From the NCBI GenBank assembly GCA_021292105.1, contig CM037875.1, positions 1,969,171 to 2,033,170 of the forward strand: a stretch of DNA of 64,000 nucleotides. The letters are read 5' to 3'. A model generated the notes under the pieces. The model was not told where the DNA came from and made no database searches. It saw only the letters and a program-made list of their open reading frames with translations. Position 1 is the first letter of the stretch. Each line of letters opens with the position of its first letter. Positions 45,535 through 56,980 of the stretch are shown piece by piece. The position numbers and the translations under genes were made by a program. This stretch comes from Anadara kagoshimensis (Eukaryota; Mollusca; Bivalvia; Arcoida; Arcidae).

Positions 45535-46135
45535 ACCCTACACTACATGTATAACAAAACATAAAACACAAATATTCATTTGCCGACTACCCCGCCGTAG
45601 ATGATAGCCATGGATTTATTACAAGTTATATAAATATATAATTACATGGTCAACAGATGCACCAAAACATTAACATTATACCAATATCCAATGACAATAA
45701 TCAGATTATACACCTCAGTCTTCAACAATCAGCCGTCCAGAAAAAACACAAGCGTTTTTGTTTTTGCTCTTTAACCAATCCGTGTCCGAAAGACATGCAC
45801 ATATTATCTCATGAGGTGATGCTCGGACCTGCACAATAATATCGGACTATTAAATAATACAAGTGAAATAAATCAATATATAAAATTTGAGTTGTTATCC
45901 CGAACACAGGTGGCTAGAGAATGAACAGCAGGCCTACCTGCCCCATGCTTTAAAACACGTGACCATATACTACACTGCCATTGGTCCTTTCAACAGCATC
46001 ACCCTGTTAACACGTACCGTGAATACATTATTTTCCTGCTATTTGATAAAACGCAAGAAAATACATTTATTTCTTAAATCAAGTTGTAGAGTGGTCTGAA
46101 GTGGGCATTTACATATCACAACAAATCTCACTGCC
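45535..46135. other. non-coding sequence
   Basis: Two short plus ORFs (45657-45839, 45887-46099) have no family features. Confidence 0.4.
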
Positions 46136-46139
46136 CATT

Positions 46140-46290
46140 CAGGACAGACCCTTGTATGAGAAAGTTTGTCAGTTTTCTAACTTAAGGTCAATGGATTTTT
46201 TCAAGGTACTCCAGTTTCCTCAACCATTCCTGAACTGACTCAGCAGCCTTGATATAAATGAAAAATTTTTGACTGAGGCGTAAATTGTTT
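46140..46290 (+). repeat. SINE family B fragment, plus strand
   Basis: TGAGAAAGTTTGTCAGTTT, GTACTCCAGTTTCCTCAACC, CCTTGATATAAATG. Confidence 0.6.
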
Positions 46291-46855
46291 TTTCCTTACT
46301 AAATCTGCTAGAATTCATTAGCAGGTTCAACTATGTGCTACGTGTATTTTGAAATGTTTAATCTTAATCTACTATCAAAACCGGTCTGTTTGTGACAGTG
46401 AAGTTTTGCTTTATTCCATAGAAAACCTAACAAATCTTAATAAAAATTGATAATATTTACTTACTTGTACTTAGTCATAACAGGAAATCTGTGTGCACAT
46501 CTGTGATTAGTGTAAAATATTTCTACACGGAGCACTGTGGGTATTTTACGTGTTGAAAAACCAGGCAAATGGCAGACCCTTTTGTGCATATGACATAAGA
46601 CATCACGAAAGACATCACTTCCGGTGTAAACACCATCATTTTTGCCATGTTAAATCCCCATAGTGACAACATTTTCCTTTCTACAAAAAGGACAACTACG
46701 GACACGGATACAACCATAGATGCGCATACATATTTTCAGTTGCAACTAGGCACAAGTAAGTGAATACTATCAAATTTATTTGGTTTTCTAAAAAAAAAAA
46801 ACATAGTCACTGTCACAAAAAGAGCGGCTCCGATAGTAGCCACAATTGTGAGAAA
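46291..46855. other. non-coding, one ETS-type site
   Basis: CACTTCCGGTG at 46617-46627 (minus ACCGGAAGTG) sits in a minus ORF (46523-46717). It could mark a minus-strand promoter, but I see no donor or family to support a gene. Confidence 0.3.
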
Positions 46856-46859
46856 TATC

Positions 46860-47060
46860 AACCATGATTTGGTAATTAGAATGGTTGAGGAAACTGGAAT
46901 ACCCCAAAATCACCAACCTTTGGCAAGTGAACTGACAAACTTTCTCATGCTAGGATCTGTTGGATCTGAATTCAAACCTAGATGGTGAGTGGTCCCGTGA
47001 TCAGTAAGTCAGTGCTTCATACCAGTCAGAACCATTAGCCACCACACCCTTTATTTTGAT
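46860..47060 (-). repeat. tRNA-derived SINE, family B
   Basis: AATGGTTGAGGAAACTGGAA, AAGTGAACTGACAAACTTTC, GAATTCAAACCTAGATGGTG, GTGATCAGTAAGTCAGTGC and a Leu/Ser-type head (ATTAGCCACCACACCC). Confidence 0.75.
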
Positions 47061-47099
47061 AGGATTAGTCTGACCAGGATTCAAACTTAAGTGATGACA

Positions 47100-47388
47100 G
47101 ATGCCAGTGATTTCATTTGCCTAAAATTACTTCTGAATAAAGGTAGTTTCCCCTTGGGAAAATGATTAAAATTTCCCAATTTGATCACTTAAATTCCCAA
47201 AACAACAGTGATATGCTAGCAAATTAAATCTAGTTGTCCTTACCAACAAAATCTTAGATATTATTACAATATAATAACATCTTTGCAATGAGGATCCTAA
47301 GATATTGCAAACATCTCAGAATTTAAAATTTTCGCAGTTTAAAAGGCAGAAGGCAGTTTTTAAAAACTGTAACAAAATCTCTAGATGC
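47100..47388. mobile_element. MITE family M4, inverted copy
   Basis: AATAAAGGTAGTTTCCCC, CCCAAAACAACAGTGAT, AGGCAGAAGGCAG, ending AACAAAATC. Confidence 0.7.
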
Positions 47389-47955
47389 TGGGATCCATAA
47401 GCTGAGGCTTTAGTCCACTCAGCAATGTTATCAAACAAAACCTTCATTTTGATAATAACAAGAAACAACCATTAATATAACCTAATTTGTTATCTACATC
47501 ATTCCGACACGCTTCTCTGACACGCCTCCTTAATTATCAGAAATAGGTCACAAATTATACATCATCACAATAAATTAATCCTCTGGTCAAAAAAAAACAA
47601 TCAATTGGTCGGAAATGTCCAAACTGTTTATAAACTATTTGCGGTACATTTTGATTGCCCCCTGTAAAATTAGGGAGCAACAAATTATATATCAAACAGG
47701 AAATCACCATAATCAAATTTATCCCCAATGTCAGAAAACCAAACAAGATGTTTTCAGGTTAACTGGCCAAATTGGCACTTGTGTAACACTGATTTCATGA
47801 ATTTGACCTAAAGCAAGACTACTAAATTACACCATAGAAAGACTGCTCAAATCCATCTTTATCAAGACTGCTCAAATCCATCCTATCAAGACTGCTCATG
47901 TACACCCCAGTAAGTTACTATAAATGTAGTAATTTTCATGATTGAAAATTTCCAC
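47389..47955. other. non-coding sequence
   Basis: AAGACTGCTCAAATCCATC repeats three times at 47840-47900. No gene seen. Confidence 0.45.
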
Positions 47956-47959
47956 GAAG

Positions 47960-48938
47960 TCATAATGTTGCCATTTCATGAGGAGGCTATTTCCGCATAA
48001 TCATAATGTTGCCATTTCATGAGGGGGTTATTTCCACAAAATCATAATGTTGCCATTTCATGAGGGGGTTATTTCTGCGAAATCATTATGTTGCCATTTC
48101 ATGAGGGGGTTATTTCTGCGAAATCATAATGTTGCCATTTCATGAGGGGGTTATTTCTGTGAAATCATAATGTTGCCATTTCATGAGAAGGTTATTTCCG
48201 CCAAATCATAATGTTGCCATTTCATGAGAAGGTTATTTCCGCCAAATCATAATGTTGCCATTTCATGAGAAGGTTATTTCCACAAAATCATAATGTTGCC
48301 ATTTCATGAGGGGGTTATTTCTGCGAAATCATTATGTTGCCATTTCATGAGGGGGTTATTTCCATGAAATCATAATGTTGCCATTTCATGAAGGGGTCAT
48401 TTCTGTGAAATTATAATGTTGCCATTTCATGTGGGGTTATTTCCATGAAATCATAATGTTGCCATTTCATGAAGGGGTCATTTCCATGAAATCATAATGT
48501 TGCCATTTCATGAGGGGGTTATTTCTGCGAAATCATAATGTTGCCAATTCATTAGGGGTTTTTCCCACTAATTCATAATGTTGCCATTTCATGAAGGGGT
48601 TATTTCTGCGAAATCATTATGTTGCCATTTCATGAGGGGGTTATTTCTGCGAAATCATAATGTTGCCATTTCATGAGGGGGTTATTTCTGTGAAATCATA
48701 ATGTTGCCATTTCATGAGAAGGTTATTTCCGCCAAATCATAATGTTGCCATTTCATGAGAAGGTTATTTCCGCCAAATCATAATGTTGCCATTTCATGAG
48801 AAGGTTATTTCCGCCAAATAATAATGTTGCCATTTCATGAGGGATTTATTTCCGTGAAATCATAATGTTGCCATTTCATGAGGGAATTATTTCTGCCAAA
48901 TCATAATGTTGCCATTTCATGAGGGGGTTATTTCCACA
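47960..48938. repeat. 41-bp minisatellite, about 24 copies
   Basis: The unit is built on ATAATGTTGCCATTTCATGA, then G-rich GGGGGTTATTTC and a variable YNNRAAATC. Variants (GAGGGGG, GAGAAGG, GAAGGGG) come in runs, which shows block duplication within the array. Confidence 0.95.
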
Positions 48939-48939
48939 A

Positions 48940-49495
48940 TTTTGTCCATTCTTATAATATGATGATATTAAACTTGACTTGCTGTAATTTTCAAGAGGGG
49001 TATTATTTTTCTATTTAAGAAAACAGCGAAAATTCCCACCACCAAAAATTATTGTTAACAGTTTATCAATATCTTGAAATATTGTATTTCGATGAGGGTA
49101 TATCGTTCTAGCCCTAGTAGCAAATATAAAACTATTTCCATGGCAACATTTGATTGACAATATGGTCTATTCACTGTGCAAAAATGGTATAGAAAATAAC
49201 ATATTATCAAACAGAATGACCATAATACATTGCTTTGTGTCCGACTAAAATGTGTAGCAAATATCGAGGCTAAATTAATAATCTAAGAAGAGAAAATGAC
49301 AGCTTATTTGATCACTTCTTAGGTGATCGATGAAGCTAAGTTTTGGTCCCAAAAATTGAATTTACAAAGATCAGACATCCAAATATATGAATATTTATTG
49401 CTTGTGTGTTCCAAGAAACTTCTTTGTAACTGGTTTGATTAAGCTAAGGAAACATATGAATGATTCAGCTATAACTTGGTAATTTATCATAAACC
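48940..49495. other. non-coding sequence
   Basis: Nothing seen. Confidence 0.4.
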
Positions 49496-49497
49496 AG

Positions 49498-49690
49498 ATT
49501 GATTGGATTGATGGAATGGGGTTTATGTCACAGTCAAGAATATTCATTTATATCAAGACATCACCAGCTATAGGTTAAGTGGCAGAAATTTTGACCTTTG
49601 CAGTGCACTCAAAGTATTGTGGCGGGAAGCTTCTTCAATGTGACACGTCTATGGTGACAGAGGGCATCAGTTTACATACCTTAAACCAGG
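49498..49690 (-). repeat. SINE family A, truncated
   Basis: CAAGACATCACCAGCTATAG, TTTGCAGTGCACTCAAAG, GTGACAGAGGGCATCAG; no tRNA head. Confidence 0.7.
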
Positions 49691-49727
49691 GGGTACTGTT
49701 CAGGGTCCAATATGTACCAGTATGATT

Positions 49728-50200
49728 TGAATTGAGTAATGGTGTTTAATGTCCCAGTCAGGAAAATTTTACTTACTGTAAACGTATTTAATTTCGTGTG
49801 TATTTATTTTCGTGGTATAGGAAATTTAGACGTTTCCGCATAGTTAAATTTTTGCAGTTTTGAAATATGCACAATAACACAATAAGCATAATATAATTTT
49901 AGCTTGCTATTAAATAATCCACAAAACAAACGCATGCAAAATAAGAGAAAATTAATATGCCGTGAAAATAAATATGTTTACAGTATATTGAGACATCGCC
50001 AGCTAAAAACAAAAGTGCAGAAAATTTTGCCTGTGCATTGCACTGATTGCATTATACAGCAGGGATCTTTATTGTGCCATGCCTACAATGAAACCAGACT
50101 TTCTTTATTTTTATTTTCCAAAAAAAAAAACCTTTCATATTGAAATGCTGAGTGCTTGGCAAATAACAGTCACTTCCACTTTCAAGTCTTGCCAAATCAT
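49728..50200 (-). repeat. SINE family A split by a MITE
   Basis: 49728-49775 (AATGGTGTTTAATGTCCCAG...TTACTTA) and 49984-50200 (TATATTGAGACATCGCCAGC...GAGTGCTTGGC...TTTCAAGTCTTG) are one SINE copy interrupted by the MITE at 49776-49983. Confidence 0.85.
49776..49983. mobile_element. 208-bp MITE family M5 (CTGTAAAC ends)
   Basis: Inverted ends CTGTAAACGTATTTAATTTC and ATAAATATGTTTACAG with TA on each side. Removing it and one TA restores the SINE phrase ACTTATATTGAG found in other copies. Confidence 0.85.
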
Positions 50201-50281
50201 GATACTATCAAAGTTTCATCGAATTTGTACCAGTTTTTTTTCTTTTTTGAAAGATGATTACAATGTAAAATATGTTAACAG

Positions 50282-51016
50282 TAGGGATGTCAACGAGTAC
50301 TTGAACGGAAAATCACTAATCGGTTACAATTTTACTAATAGAATACCTGCTGTACTGTTTTTTGTAAGTACCAAATATTGAAAACACTTGAGGATTGTGA
50401 AAGTTTGAGTGGAGTAATGGTGTTTAACCTCCCAGTCAAGAATATTTCGCTTATATGGAGACCTTACTGATGGCATTATACAGCAGGGTTCAAGCCCACA
50501 ATGACACAGGACCTTGTTTATTTTAAATTCTCATCAGAAAGAACCTTGACTTTCATTTTGTTATGCCGAGTGCTTGGTGAAAGAACAGTCATAACCCACT
50601 TTCAAGTCTTGGGTCAGACCCGGCCAGGGATTGAACCCACCACCTCCCACTTATGGAGCGAGCGCTCTATGAACTGGTTTGTGAAAGTTGAATTGTTTTG
50701 GCCATACTATACAATTATGTATCAAACCAGCCATTGAAGAGCGAAAATAATTTCTTTTTCATTTTTAAATAGTTTTAGTTTTAGTTTTCCTACCAGACTA
50801 TATAAATAGTAACATTTATTTTTGTTCTTGATTGTAAATTTGTTTATTGTCAGGTTTTCTAAATGTTCATTGGAAATCAATTTATTTATAATTCGTAAAT
50901 AATAAATCTTAATTTTATCACGATAGATATCATTCTGTTTAACGAGTACTCAAGTACTCGATCGGAAAGACATTCTAGTAACTGGATAGTGATTGACATC
51001 CGAGTTGACATCCCTA
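50282..51016. mobile_element. hAT-type MITE, 735 bp including a nested SINE
   Basis: Inverted ends TAGGGATGTCAAC (50282-50294) and GTTGACATCCCTA (51004-51016). The 8-bp target duplication is GTTAACAG (50274-50281) and GTTAGCAG (51017-51024), one mismatch. GAGTACT motifs lie near both ends, as in many hAT ends. The SINE at 50400-50690 lies inside. Confidence 0.85.
50400..50690 (-). repeat. SINE family A nested in the hAT MITE
   Basis: AATGGTGTTTAACCTCCCAG, GCCGAGTGCTTGGTGAAAG, TTTCAAGTCTTGGGTCAG, GGATTGAACCCACC (reversed B box), GAGCGCTCTATGAACTG. The plus ORF at 50501-50737 is inside it. Confidence 0.8.
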
Positions 51017-51029
51017 GTTAGCAGACAAT

Positions 51030-51175
51030 GTATGACAGACGACAGACCACTGATGGCAGACTTTAAACCATGACACAAAATGTTATAAAAACTGATCATC
51101 TGACAGACGACGACAGACCACAGACAGCGGACATTGAACCATTACAACAAAATGTTTTACAAACTGATTATCTAA
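51030..51175. repeat. ~68 bp direct duplication
   Basis: GACAGACGAC...GACCAC...AACCAT...ACAAAATGTT...AAACTGAT occurs at 51035 and 51103. Confidence 0.7.
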
Positions 51176-51650
51176 TATCAGGTTCCTAATGAATAACTTA
51201 ACACTGCTGAAACAACACAGAAAGGGATATTATCTGACATTTGAATATACACACATGGTTCAACACAATGTTTTTTAAGACAGATCAGTCAGACTAGTTC
51301 TGAGACTTTTTACTAGTCCTGAATTTAATTCTGCTAGCCCCAAAAATAGTCATGATAAATGTGTTTTATCTCACCATTTTCAAACTTCACTGATTCAATT
51401 GTTGGCGACGTAGCTGAATAGGAGGTACTTTACCTTTCTGGAGCACCCGCCACATTTTTATGTGTTTAAGCTAATTTGCCACTTCAAAGTTTTTACTACA
51501 TGAGACACAACACTGTAACATTCTGTCGATGTCATATTCAATTCATATCCAATTTAAAACCATGTAACAATTTTCACTGTCTCTTTCATGTTCAAACTTC
51601 TTTTAATTTTAGTTTCTTCCTTACCCTTTACTTCTGAGTTTTCTTAAAGA
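51176..51650. other. non-coding sequence
   Basis: Nothing seen. Confidence 0.4.
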
Positions 51651-51663
51651 CTATTTTTTGCCA

Positions 51664-51750
51664 CTGTAGGGGTTCGAACGCACACCCTTCGACAAACTTG
51701 CCTAGCATAAGAATGACCCATGACCTAACTAATTGCGCCATCGAGACAAG
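51664..51750 (-). pseudogene. tRNA-like sequence with long variable arm
   Basis: On the minus strand: A box ATGGCGCAATTAGTTAGG and B box GTTCGAACCCC about 55 bases on, with CTAGGCAAGTTTGTCGAAGG between, as in a class II or damaged tRNA. A shorter second copy is at 51948-51995. The acceptor strands do not pair, so a pseudo-tRNA or SINE head is likely. Confidence 0.55.
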
Positions 51751-51754
51751 TAAA

Positions 51755-52350
51755 AAAAAAAAAAAACTTGCTCAAATGACGTATTTGTCAGACGCAGATC
51801 ATACTACACACAGATGTGCGGCCGACATCATATTTATATATTCATTCTAGCAGTAAACAACTTATTATTCCCCGTTGTAAACACCAAGTTTAACTCTTTT
51901 TGAATTTTACACTAGAATGTGTATAATTAAAGACAATTTTTTTGCCACTGTAGGGGCTCAAACGCACATCTTTCGACACCAACTTGCCTAGCATAAATTT
52001 CTTTGCCTGGACCGGTAAAACCGAACTTATCAAGAGACATAATATAATGTTAATATACTAGAAAGTATGTGTTCACGTCTTAATCATATCAGGGATTGAG
52101 TAGATTATGAATTTGAGTAAAGCACCAAAATGACTTGATCAGATTAGTTTTTATTTTCAACTTCTGGTATCACAGCTGTTGAAGTAAAGACCACACAATT
52201 TTTGTTTTCGAAAATAAAAAATTAATGTGAAATTAATTAATCCCAGACTGTAACACGACCAGTCGAGTTAATCAGCAAAATTTTCACACATCCAGACCAA
52301 GATTTTTCCAGACATTTCTGTTGGACGTGGGTTAATGTTGAACCCTGACA
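51755..52350. other. non-coding, second tRNA-like scrap
   Basis: 51948-51995 repeats GCCACTGTAGGGG...CAAACGCAC...CTTGCCTAGCATAA from the tRNA-like unit. Nothing else seen. Confidence 0.45.
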
Positions 52351-52354
52351 CATG

Positions 52355-52660
52355 ATGTAGTTTAACAACTGCGAAAAATTTTTTTTCTGCTTAAATAATC
52401 ACGCCAAAAGTTATGCAATATTGAAACAAAACTTAACAGAATATTATTTGACATTTGTAATACCGGTATACACATGTTGACTGGTTTCACAATTGCGAAA
52501 ATTTTCTCTGATAAAATAACCATGCTAAAAGTAACGCAATAGTGTAAGAAATAAGAAAAGGATATTACGTGCATTTAACATTTTGTTTTCACAACTGCAA
52601 AAATTTTCTCCATTAAAATCACCACGCTAAAAGTAATTGAATAGTGAAAACCCTGCCAAG
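52355..52660. repeat. ~115 bp tandem repeats, three copies
   Basis: ACAACTGCGAAAA...AATCACCACGCTAAAAGTAAT-type units near 52365, 52492 and 52590. Confidence 0.7.
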
Positions 52661-52995
52661 CTAATTGTTTGTTAAAATGAGGTTTTAGGGTACATAGAAT
52701 AATACTTGTACTTAGTGTTCCTGAAATTTGTTTTTTTATGGTACAAAATTCAAATTACGAATCAATTAAGGAAAAAGGTATATTCTGAAATCCTACTCTG
52801 ACAGTTAATTTGCGGAGCTAAATGATTCGTCAAATACAAACGGAGGTTTGTTAATATAGGCTTTCCTAAGGCACCATTATAATGGTGTTCTGGCACATAC
52901 GACAATAACATTCTAATTGATACATGGGATTATTCCAAAAACTATTATATGTATATTATATTGTCAGTCATCAGTACTAGGTAGATTAGACATAG
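52661..52995. other. non-coding sequence
   Basis: Nothing seen. Confidence 0.4.
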
Positions 52996-52997
52996 AA

Positions 52998-53590
52998 GGA
53001 TAATAAACCCCCCTTCTCTCTCTCTCTCTCTCTGTCTCTTTCTCTCTCTCTCTCTCTCTCTCTTACACTCTCTCTCTCTCTCTCTCAAAAAGAGTTATTT
53101 TCCATGTTAAATGTTTAACCCCTGGGGGCTAGGTAGCTACAAATAGATTCAATAAATCTCTCTCTCCCCCCCCCTCTCTCTCTTTCTATTAGCAAAATTT
53201 TATTTATCATGATATTGAATGCTCAAAACCTTAATTTTCTCTTTAAGCTGTAAATAGCTTAAAAAACTCTCTCTCTCTCTTTCTGGAAAGTTATTTTATT
53301 TATTAAATTATCAAACTTTGTGCTCTAGGTAAGTAAGTCTAGAGAAGCTGCAAATGGCTCTTCTCTCTCTCTCTCTCTCTCTCCAAAAAAAACCATTATC
53401 CATATTTATTGCTCAAATTGTGAGCTCTAGGTAGGTAAGTCTTTAAAGGATAATTTTCTCTTTTAGCTGCAAATAGCTTCAATAAAATTCTCTCTCCAAA
53501 CAGATTTATTGCTTAAATTCTTTGCACTAGGTAAGTTTGATAGTCTAGAAAAGGAAAATTCTCTCTTTATAGCCACAATAGCTTTAATAA
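52998..53590. repeat. (CT)n blocks with ~120 bp spacer units
   Basis: CT runs at 53010-53090, 53158-53185, 53268-53283, 53361-53385 and shorter. Spacers share AGCTGCAAATAGCTTCAATA and CTCTAGGTAAGTAAGTCT. Confidence 0.8.
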
Positions 53591-53598
53591 AACTATCA

Positions 53599-54100
53599 AG
53601 CTCCGGTTTCACAATCATTCCTTAACTAAGATTTTCCTTAACTTTCAAATTTTTTTTGGAACAATGAAGAAACATTTTTGACAAAACTGATACAGATCTT
53701 GTAAGCTTGAAGTGACCTTTAAAATGACAACCTTAAATTCTTAAAAATCTTAAAAATTAACAAAATTATTCAGTTTTCAGATTTGCTAGATTTAAGATAA
53801 GGAAAGTCATAGCTAAGAAATGATTGTAAAACTGTAACCAGGCCCTGGTTTCACAATCATTCCTTAGCTAAGACTTTTCTTAACTTAAATTTAGCATATT
53901 TAAGTAACCTCTTTTTGGAACAACTGATGAATATTTTTGTCCAAACCAAGTGCAAATGTTTTAATCTAGAAATTTCTTAAAATTGACACCTTTAAAACTC
54001 CTAAAAATCTTAAAAATTAACAAAATTATTCAGTTTTCAGATTTGCCAGATTTAAGTTCAGGAAAATCTGAGTTAAGAAATCATTGTGAAACCGAGGCCA
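53599..54100. mobile_element. two adjacent M3 MITEs
   Basis: 53599-53840 and 53841-54100 each run from GGTTTCACAATCATTCCTTA to the inverted end. The second is nearly full length (260 bp). Confidence 0.85.
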
Positions 54101-54205
54101 GGTCTTTTAACAAATCGCTGACTTTCTCCAATATCTGTCTTCTGTTTTGACAGAACGGTATCAAGCAATACAATAATATGTAGAGGAATGAAGTAAATGA
54201 TGTAC

Positions 54206-54348
54206 AATTATTGACTTTTGGTGAGGTAGACATAAGGATTTATCAACCTCAAACACATTATATTTATCGAGGTCGTGGGCCGAGGTGAATATTATGTTTT
54301 GAGGATGATAAATCCTTATGGCTACCGAATCAAAAGTCAACAATATTT
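54206..54348. repeat. long hairpin, ~68 bp arms
   Basis: The left arm opens ATTATTGACTTTTGGTGAGG and the right arm closes with its inverse at 54340. The centre is GAGGTCGTGGGCCGAGG. Confidence 0.85.
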
Positions 54349-54419
54349 TATTATATGACCAATGATTATTATGTTTTAAATTACAAAACGTAAAAAAAGT
54401 GTTCTTTGCTTTTAATTCA

Positions 54420-54565
54420 ATGTTACATCAAGTGCGTTATTGCGCAGTGAGCATTGCCCATTGTTACGTCACATAACGTTGTGTGCGTTTTTGCATGGTG
54501 GACATTGCCTATTGTTACGTCATATTAATTAATGTCGCGTGCATTATTGCGCTGTGAACATATCC
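54420..54565. repeat. ~60 bp tandem repeat, three copies
   Basis: GTGCGTTATTGCGCAGTGAG, TGTGCGTTTTTGCATGGTG and CGTGCATTATTGCGCTGTG, each followed by CATTGCC and TTGTTACGTCA in the first two. Confidence 0.75.
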
Positions 54566-54784
54566 ATTTATTGGGCTTGCCAAATGCCTTCTAAGCCAAT
54601 CAGAAAAAGGTAAAATCATTGGCCAAATAATAACACAGTTTAAATTCCTATTTGTTGAAAAATTTACATAAAAAATGATCAGTATGTGTATCATTGTTGA
54701 TAATGTCTTACAATACCAGGAGAGAGCACTTGGACATACTTACCATCAGACATCAGCTTCTAAAAATCTTTTGACAAACATTCC

Positions 54785-55315
54785 AAACAGTTGGGCATCC
54801 CCATTTTCAAAATTTTTAATTTGGAAATTTCTCTCTAAATTCCCAAAAACTTGTAAACAAAATTTGCCAAAAACTAAGAGAAATTATTCAAACATTGCCA
54901 ATTTTTAAATTTTATTAAATTCCTAGTAACTTGAAAATGATTTTTAAATCTGTTAAAAACTAAGAGAAATTACTTTGATATCCCTAATTTCCAAAATGTT
55001 CAATTTGGAAATTTTCTTTAAAGTCAAAGAAACCTGAAGACCAAATATAATTCAAATCTGTCAAAAATCTATGAGAAATTATTCGGATAACACCAATTTT
55101 CAAAAAATAAAATTAATGTTTAATTTTGAAATTTCTTCTAAATTTCACAGAAACTTGAAAATGATATTTAAATTTGTGTGAAAACTAAGAAGAGAAACTA
55201 TTTGGATATCCCAAATTTTCAAAATGTTCAATTTTATAATTTTCTCTAAATTCCCAAAAACTTGAAAACAATATTATTCAAATTTATCGGAAAACTTAAA
55301 GAGAGATTTTAATAA
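54785..55315. repeat. ~110 bp tandem repeats, about five copies
   Basis: Units share ATTTTCAAAATGTTCAATTT, TTTCTCTAAATTCCC and AAACTTGAAAA...AAAACTAAGAGAAATTA. The plus ORF at 54675-54908 runs into this array. Confidence 0.8.
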
Positions 55316-55735
55316 CTTGTAGGATATCAAATATTTGTATCACTCGAGCTTTATGAAAGACTACATGTAGCCTTATTGCACTTGAAGGTTCTATCAATGT
55401 AACCTTGCCTTAAAAACCATAAAAACTCAGGACTAATAAATCTTCATTGATTTCGGAAATGTCAGCTTTTAACGGTACTTAAAAAAAAATCCTCACAGAT
55501 TTAAGTGCTGTATTTGTCAGTTGTTCTAATATGACCTTATGGCCATAATGACCATCATTTAACATATTGTAGCACCACGGTTTAAATTTTGTGGAAGTTT
55601 ATATTTTGGGAAGTTGTATTTTGTGATAAATCCCATTAGGGGCCTTACTAAGTATTAATTTCTTTCGACAATGGTATCTTCATACCCTTGAAAACAGTAG
55701 ATTTTTATCCCCATGAACATTTGTAATTTTACAGT
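55316..55735. other. non-coding sequence
   Basis: Nothing seen. Confidence 0.4.
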
Positions 55736-55737
55736 AT

Positions 55738-56030
55738 AGTAAAACATTTATTCGTCACCACAATTTGTAAAGTAAGATGTTTTTTCACTATAAAGGGGTT
55801 TGAAGAAATAGATTTTTTGGAAGTTAAAAGTGACTAAGGGGCATTATATCCAGGTTTTCCTGGACTGTGGCTACAAGTGAGGTGTCTCTGGGTACAAGTT
55901 GTCTTGGTATGAGTACAATTTCTTCTGTGTACGAGTTATTTTCTTGGGTATGAGTTGTTCAGCAATCCTGTGACTATAGGTGATGTTTATTATAATGAAA
56001 TTTTACTTACTGAAGTGACAAGCGAGATGT
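55738..56030. mobile_element. MITE family M2 copy and flank
   Basis: AGTAAAACATTTATTCGTCA at 55739, CTATAAAGGGGTTTGAAG, and GGGGCATTATATCCAGG at 55838. The rest repeats GGGTACAAGTTGTCTTGG-type phrases. Confidence 0.6.
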
Positions 56031-56037
56031 CAAAGTT

Positions 56038-56980
56038 ACCGAAGCACATTATAACAAGGTTGTACTGTACTGCGGCAACAAATGAGATAGGAATGCGACT
56101 GCATAGCATTTAAACAGTTTTTCTATCATGTGAAGATGAGCAAGGGGGCAAAGTGACTGAGGGGGCATTATAACAAGGTTGTACTGTACTGCGGCAACAA
56201 ATGAGGTGGGAATGTGATTGCATGGCATTTAAACAGTTTTTCTATCATGTGGTGATGAGCAAGGGGGCAAAGTGACTGAGGGGGCATTATAACAAGGTTG
56301 TACTGTACTGCGGCAACAAATGAGGTGGGAATGTGATTGCATGGCATTTAAACAGTTTTTCTATCATGTGGTGATGAGCAAGGGGGCAAAGTGACTGAGG
56401 GGACATTATAACAAGGTTGTACTGTACTGCAGCAACAAATGAGGTGGGAATGTGATTGCATGGCATTTAAACAGTTTTTCTATCATGTGGTGATGAGCAA
56501 GGGGGCAAAGTGACTGAGGGGACATTATAACAAGGTTGTACTGTACTGCAGCAACAAATGAGGTGGGAATGTGATTGCATTGCATTTAAACAGTTTTTCT
56601 ATCATGTGGTGATGAGCAAGGGGGCAAAGTAACTGAGGGGGCATTATAACAAGGTTGTACTGTACTGCGGCAACAAATGAGGTGGGAATGTGATTGCATG
56701 GCATTTAAACAGTTTTTCTATCATGTGGTGATGAGCAAGGGGGCAAAGTGACTGAGGGGGCATTATAACAAGGTTGTACTGTACTGTGGCAACAAATGAG
56801 GTGGGAATGTGACTGGATGGCATTTAAACAGTTTTTCTATCATGTGGTGATGAGCAAGGGGGCATTATAACAAGGTTGTACTGTACTGTGGCAATAAATG
56901 AGGTGGGAATGTGACTGCATGGCATTTAAACAGTTTTGCTATCATGTGGTGATGAGCAAGGTGGCAAAGTGACCGAGGGG
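56038..56980. repeat. 119-bp tandem array, about 8 copies
   Basis: The unit has GGGGGCATTATAACAAGGTT, GTACTGTACTGCGGCAAC, TGAGGTGGGAATGTGATTGC and TTTAAACAGTTTTTCTATCA. The middle copies differ by only a few bases. The first 25 bases match the right end of MITE M2. Confidence 0.95.

Noticed and set aside
46523..46717. Minus ORF with an ACCGGAAGTG site
   Set aside because: No donor, no partner exon and no family; the site alone does not make a promoter.
47960..48938. Regular short repeats that could be taken for a CRISPR array
   Set aside because: Units are directly adjacent with no unique spacers, and the genome is eukaryotic.
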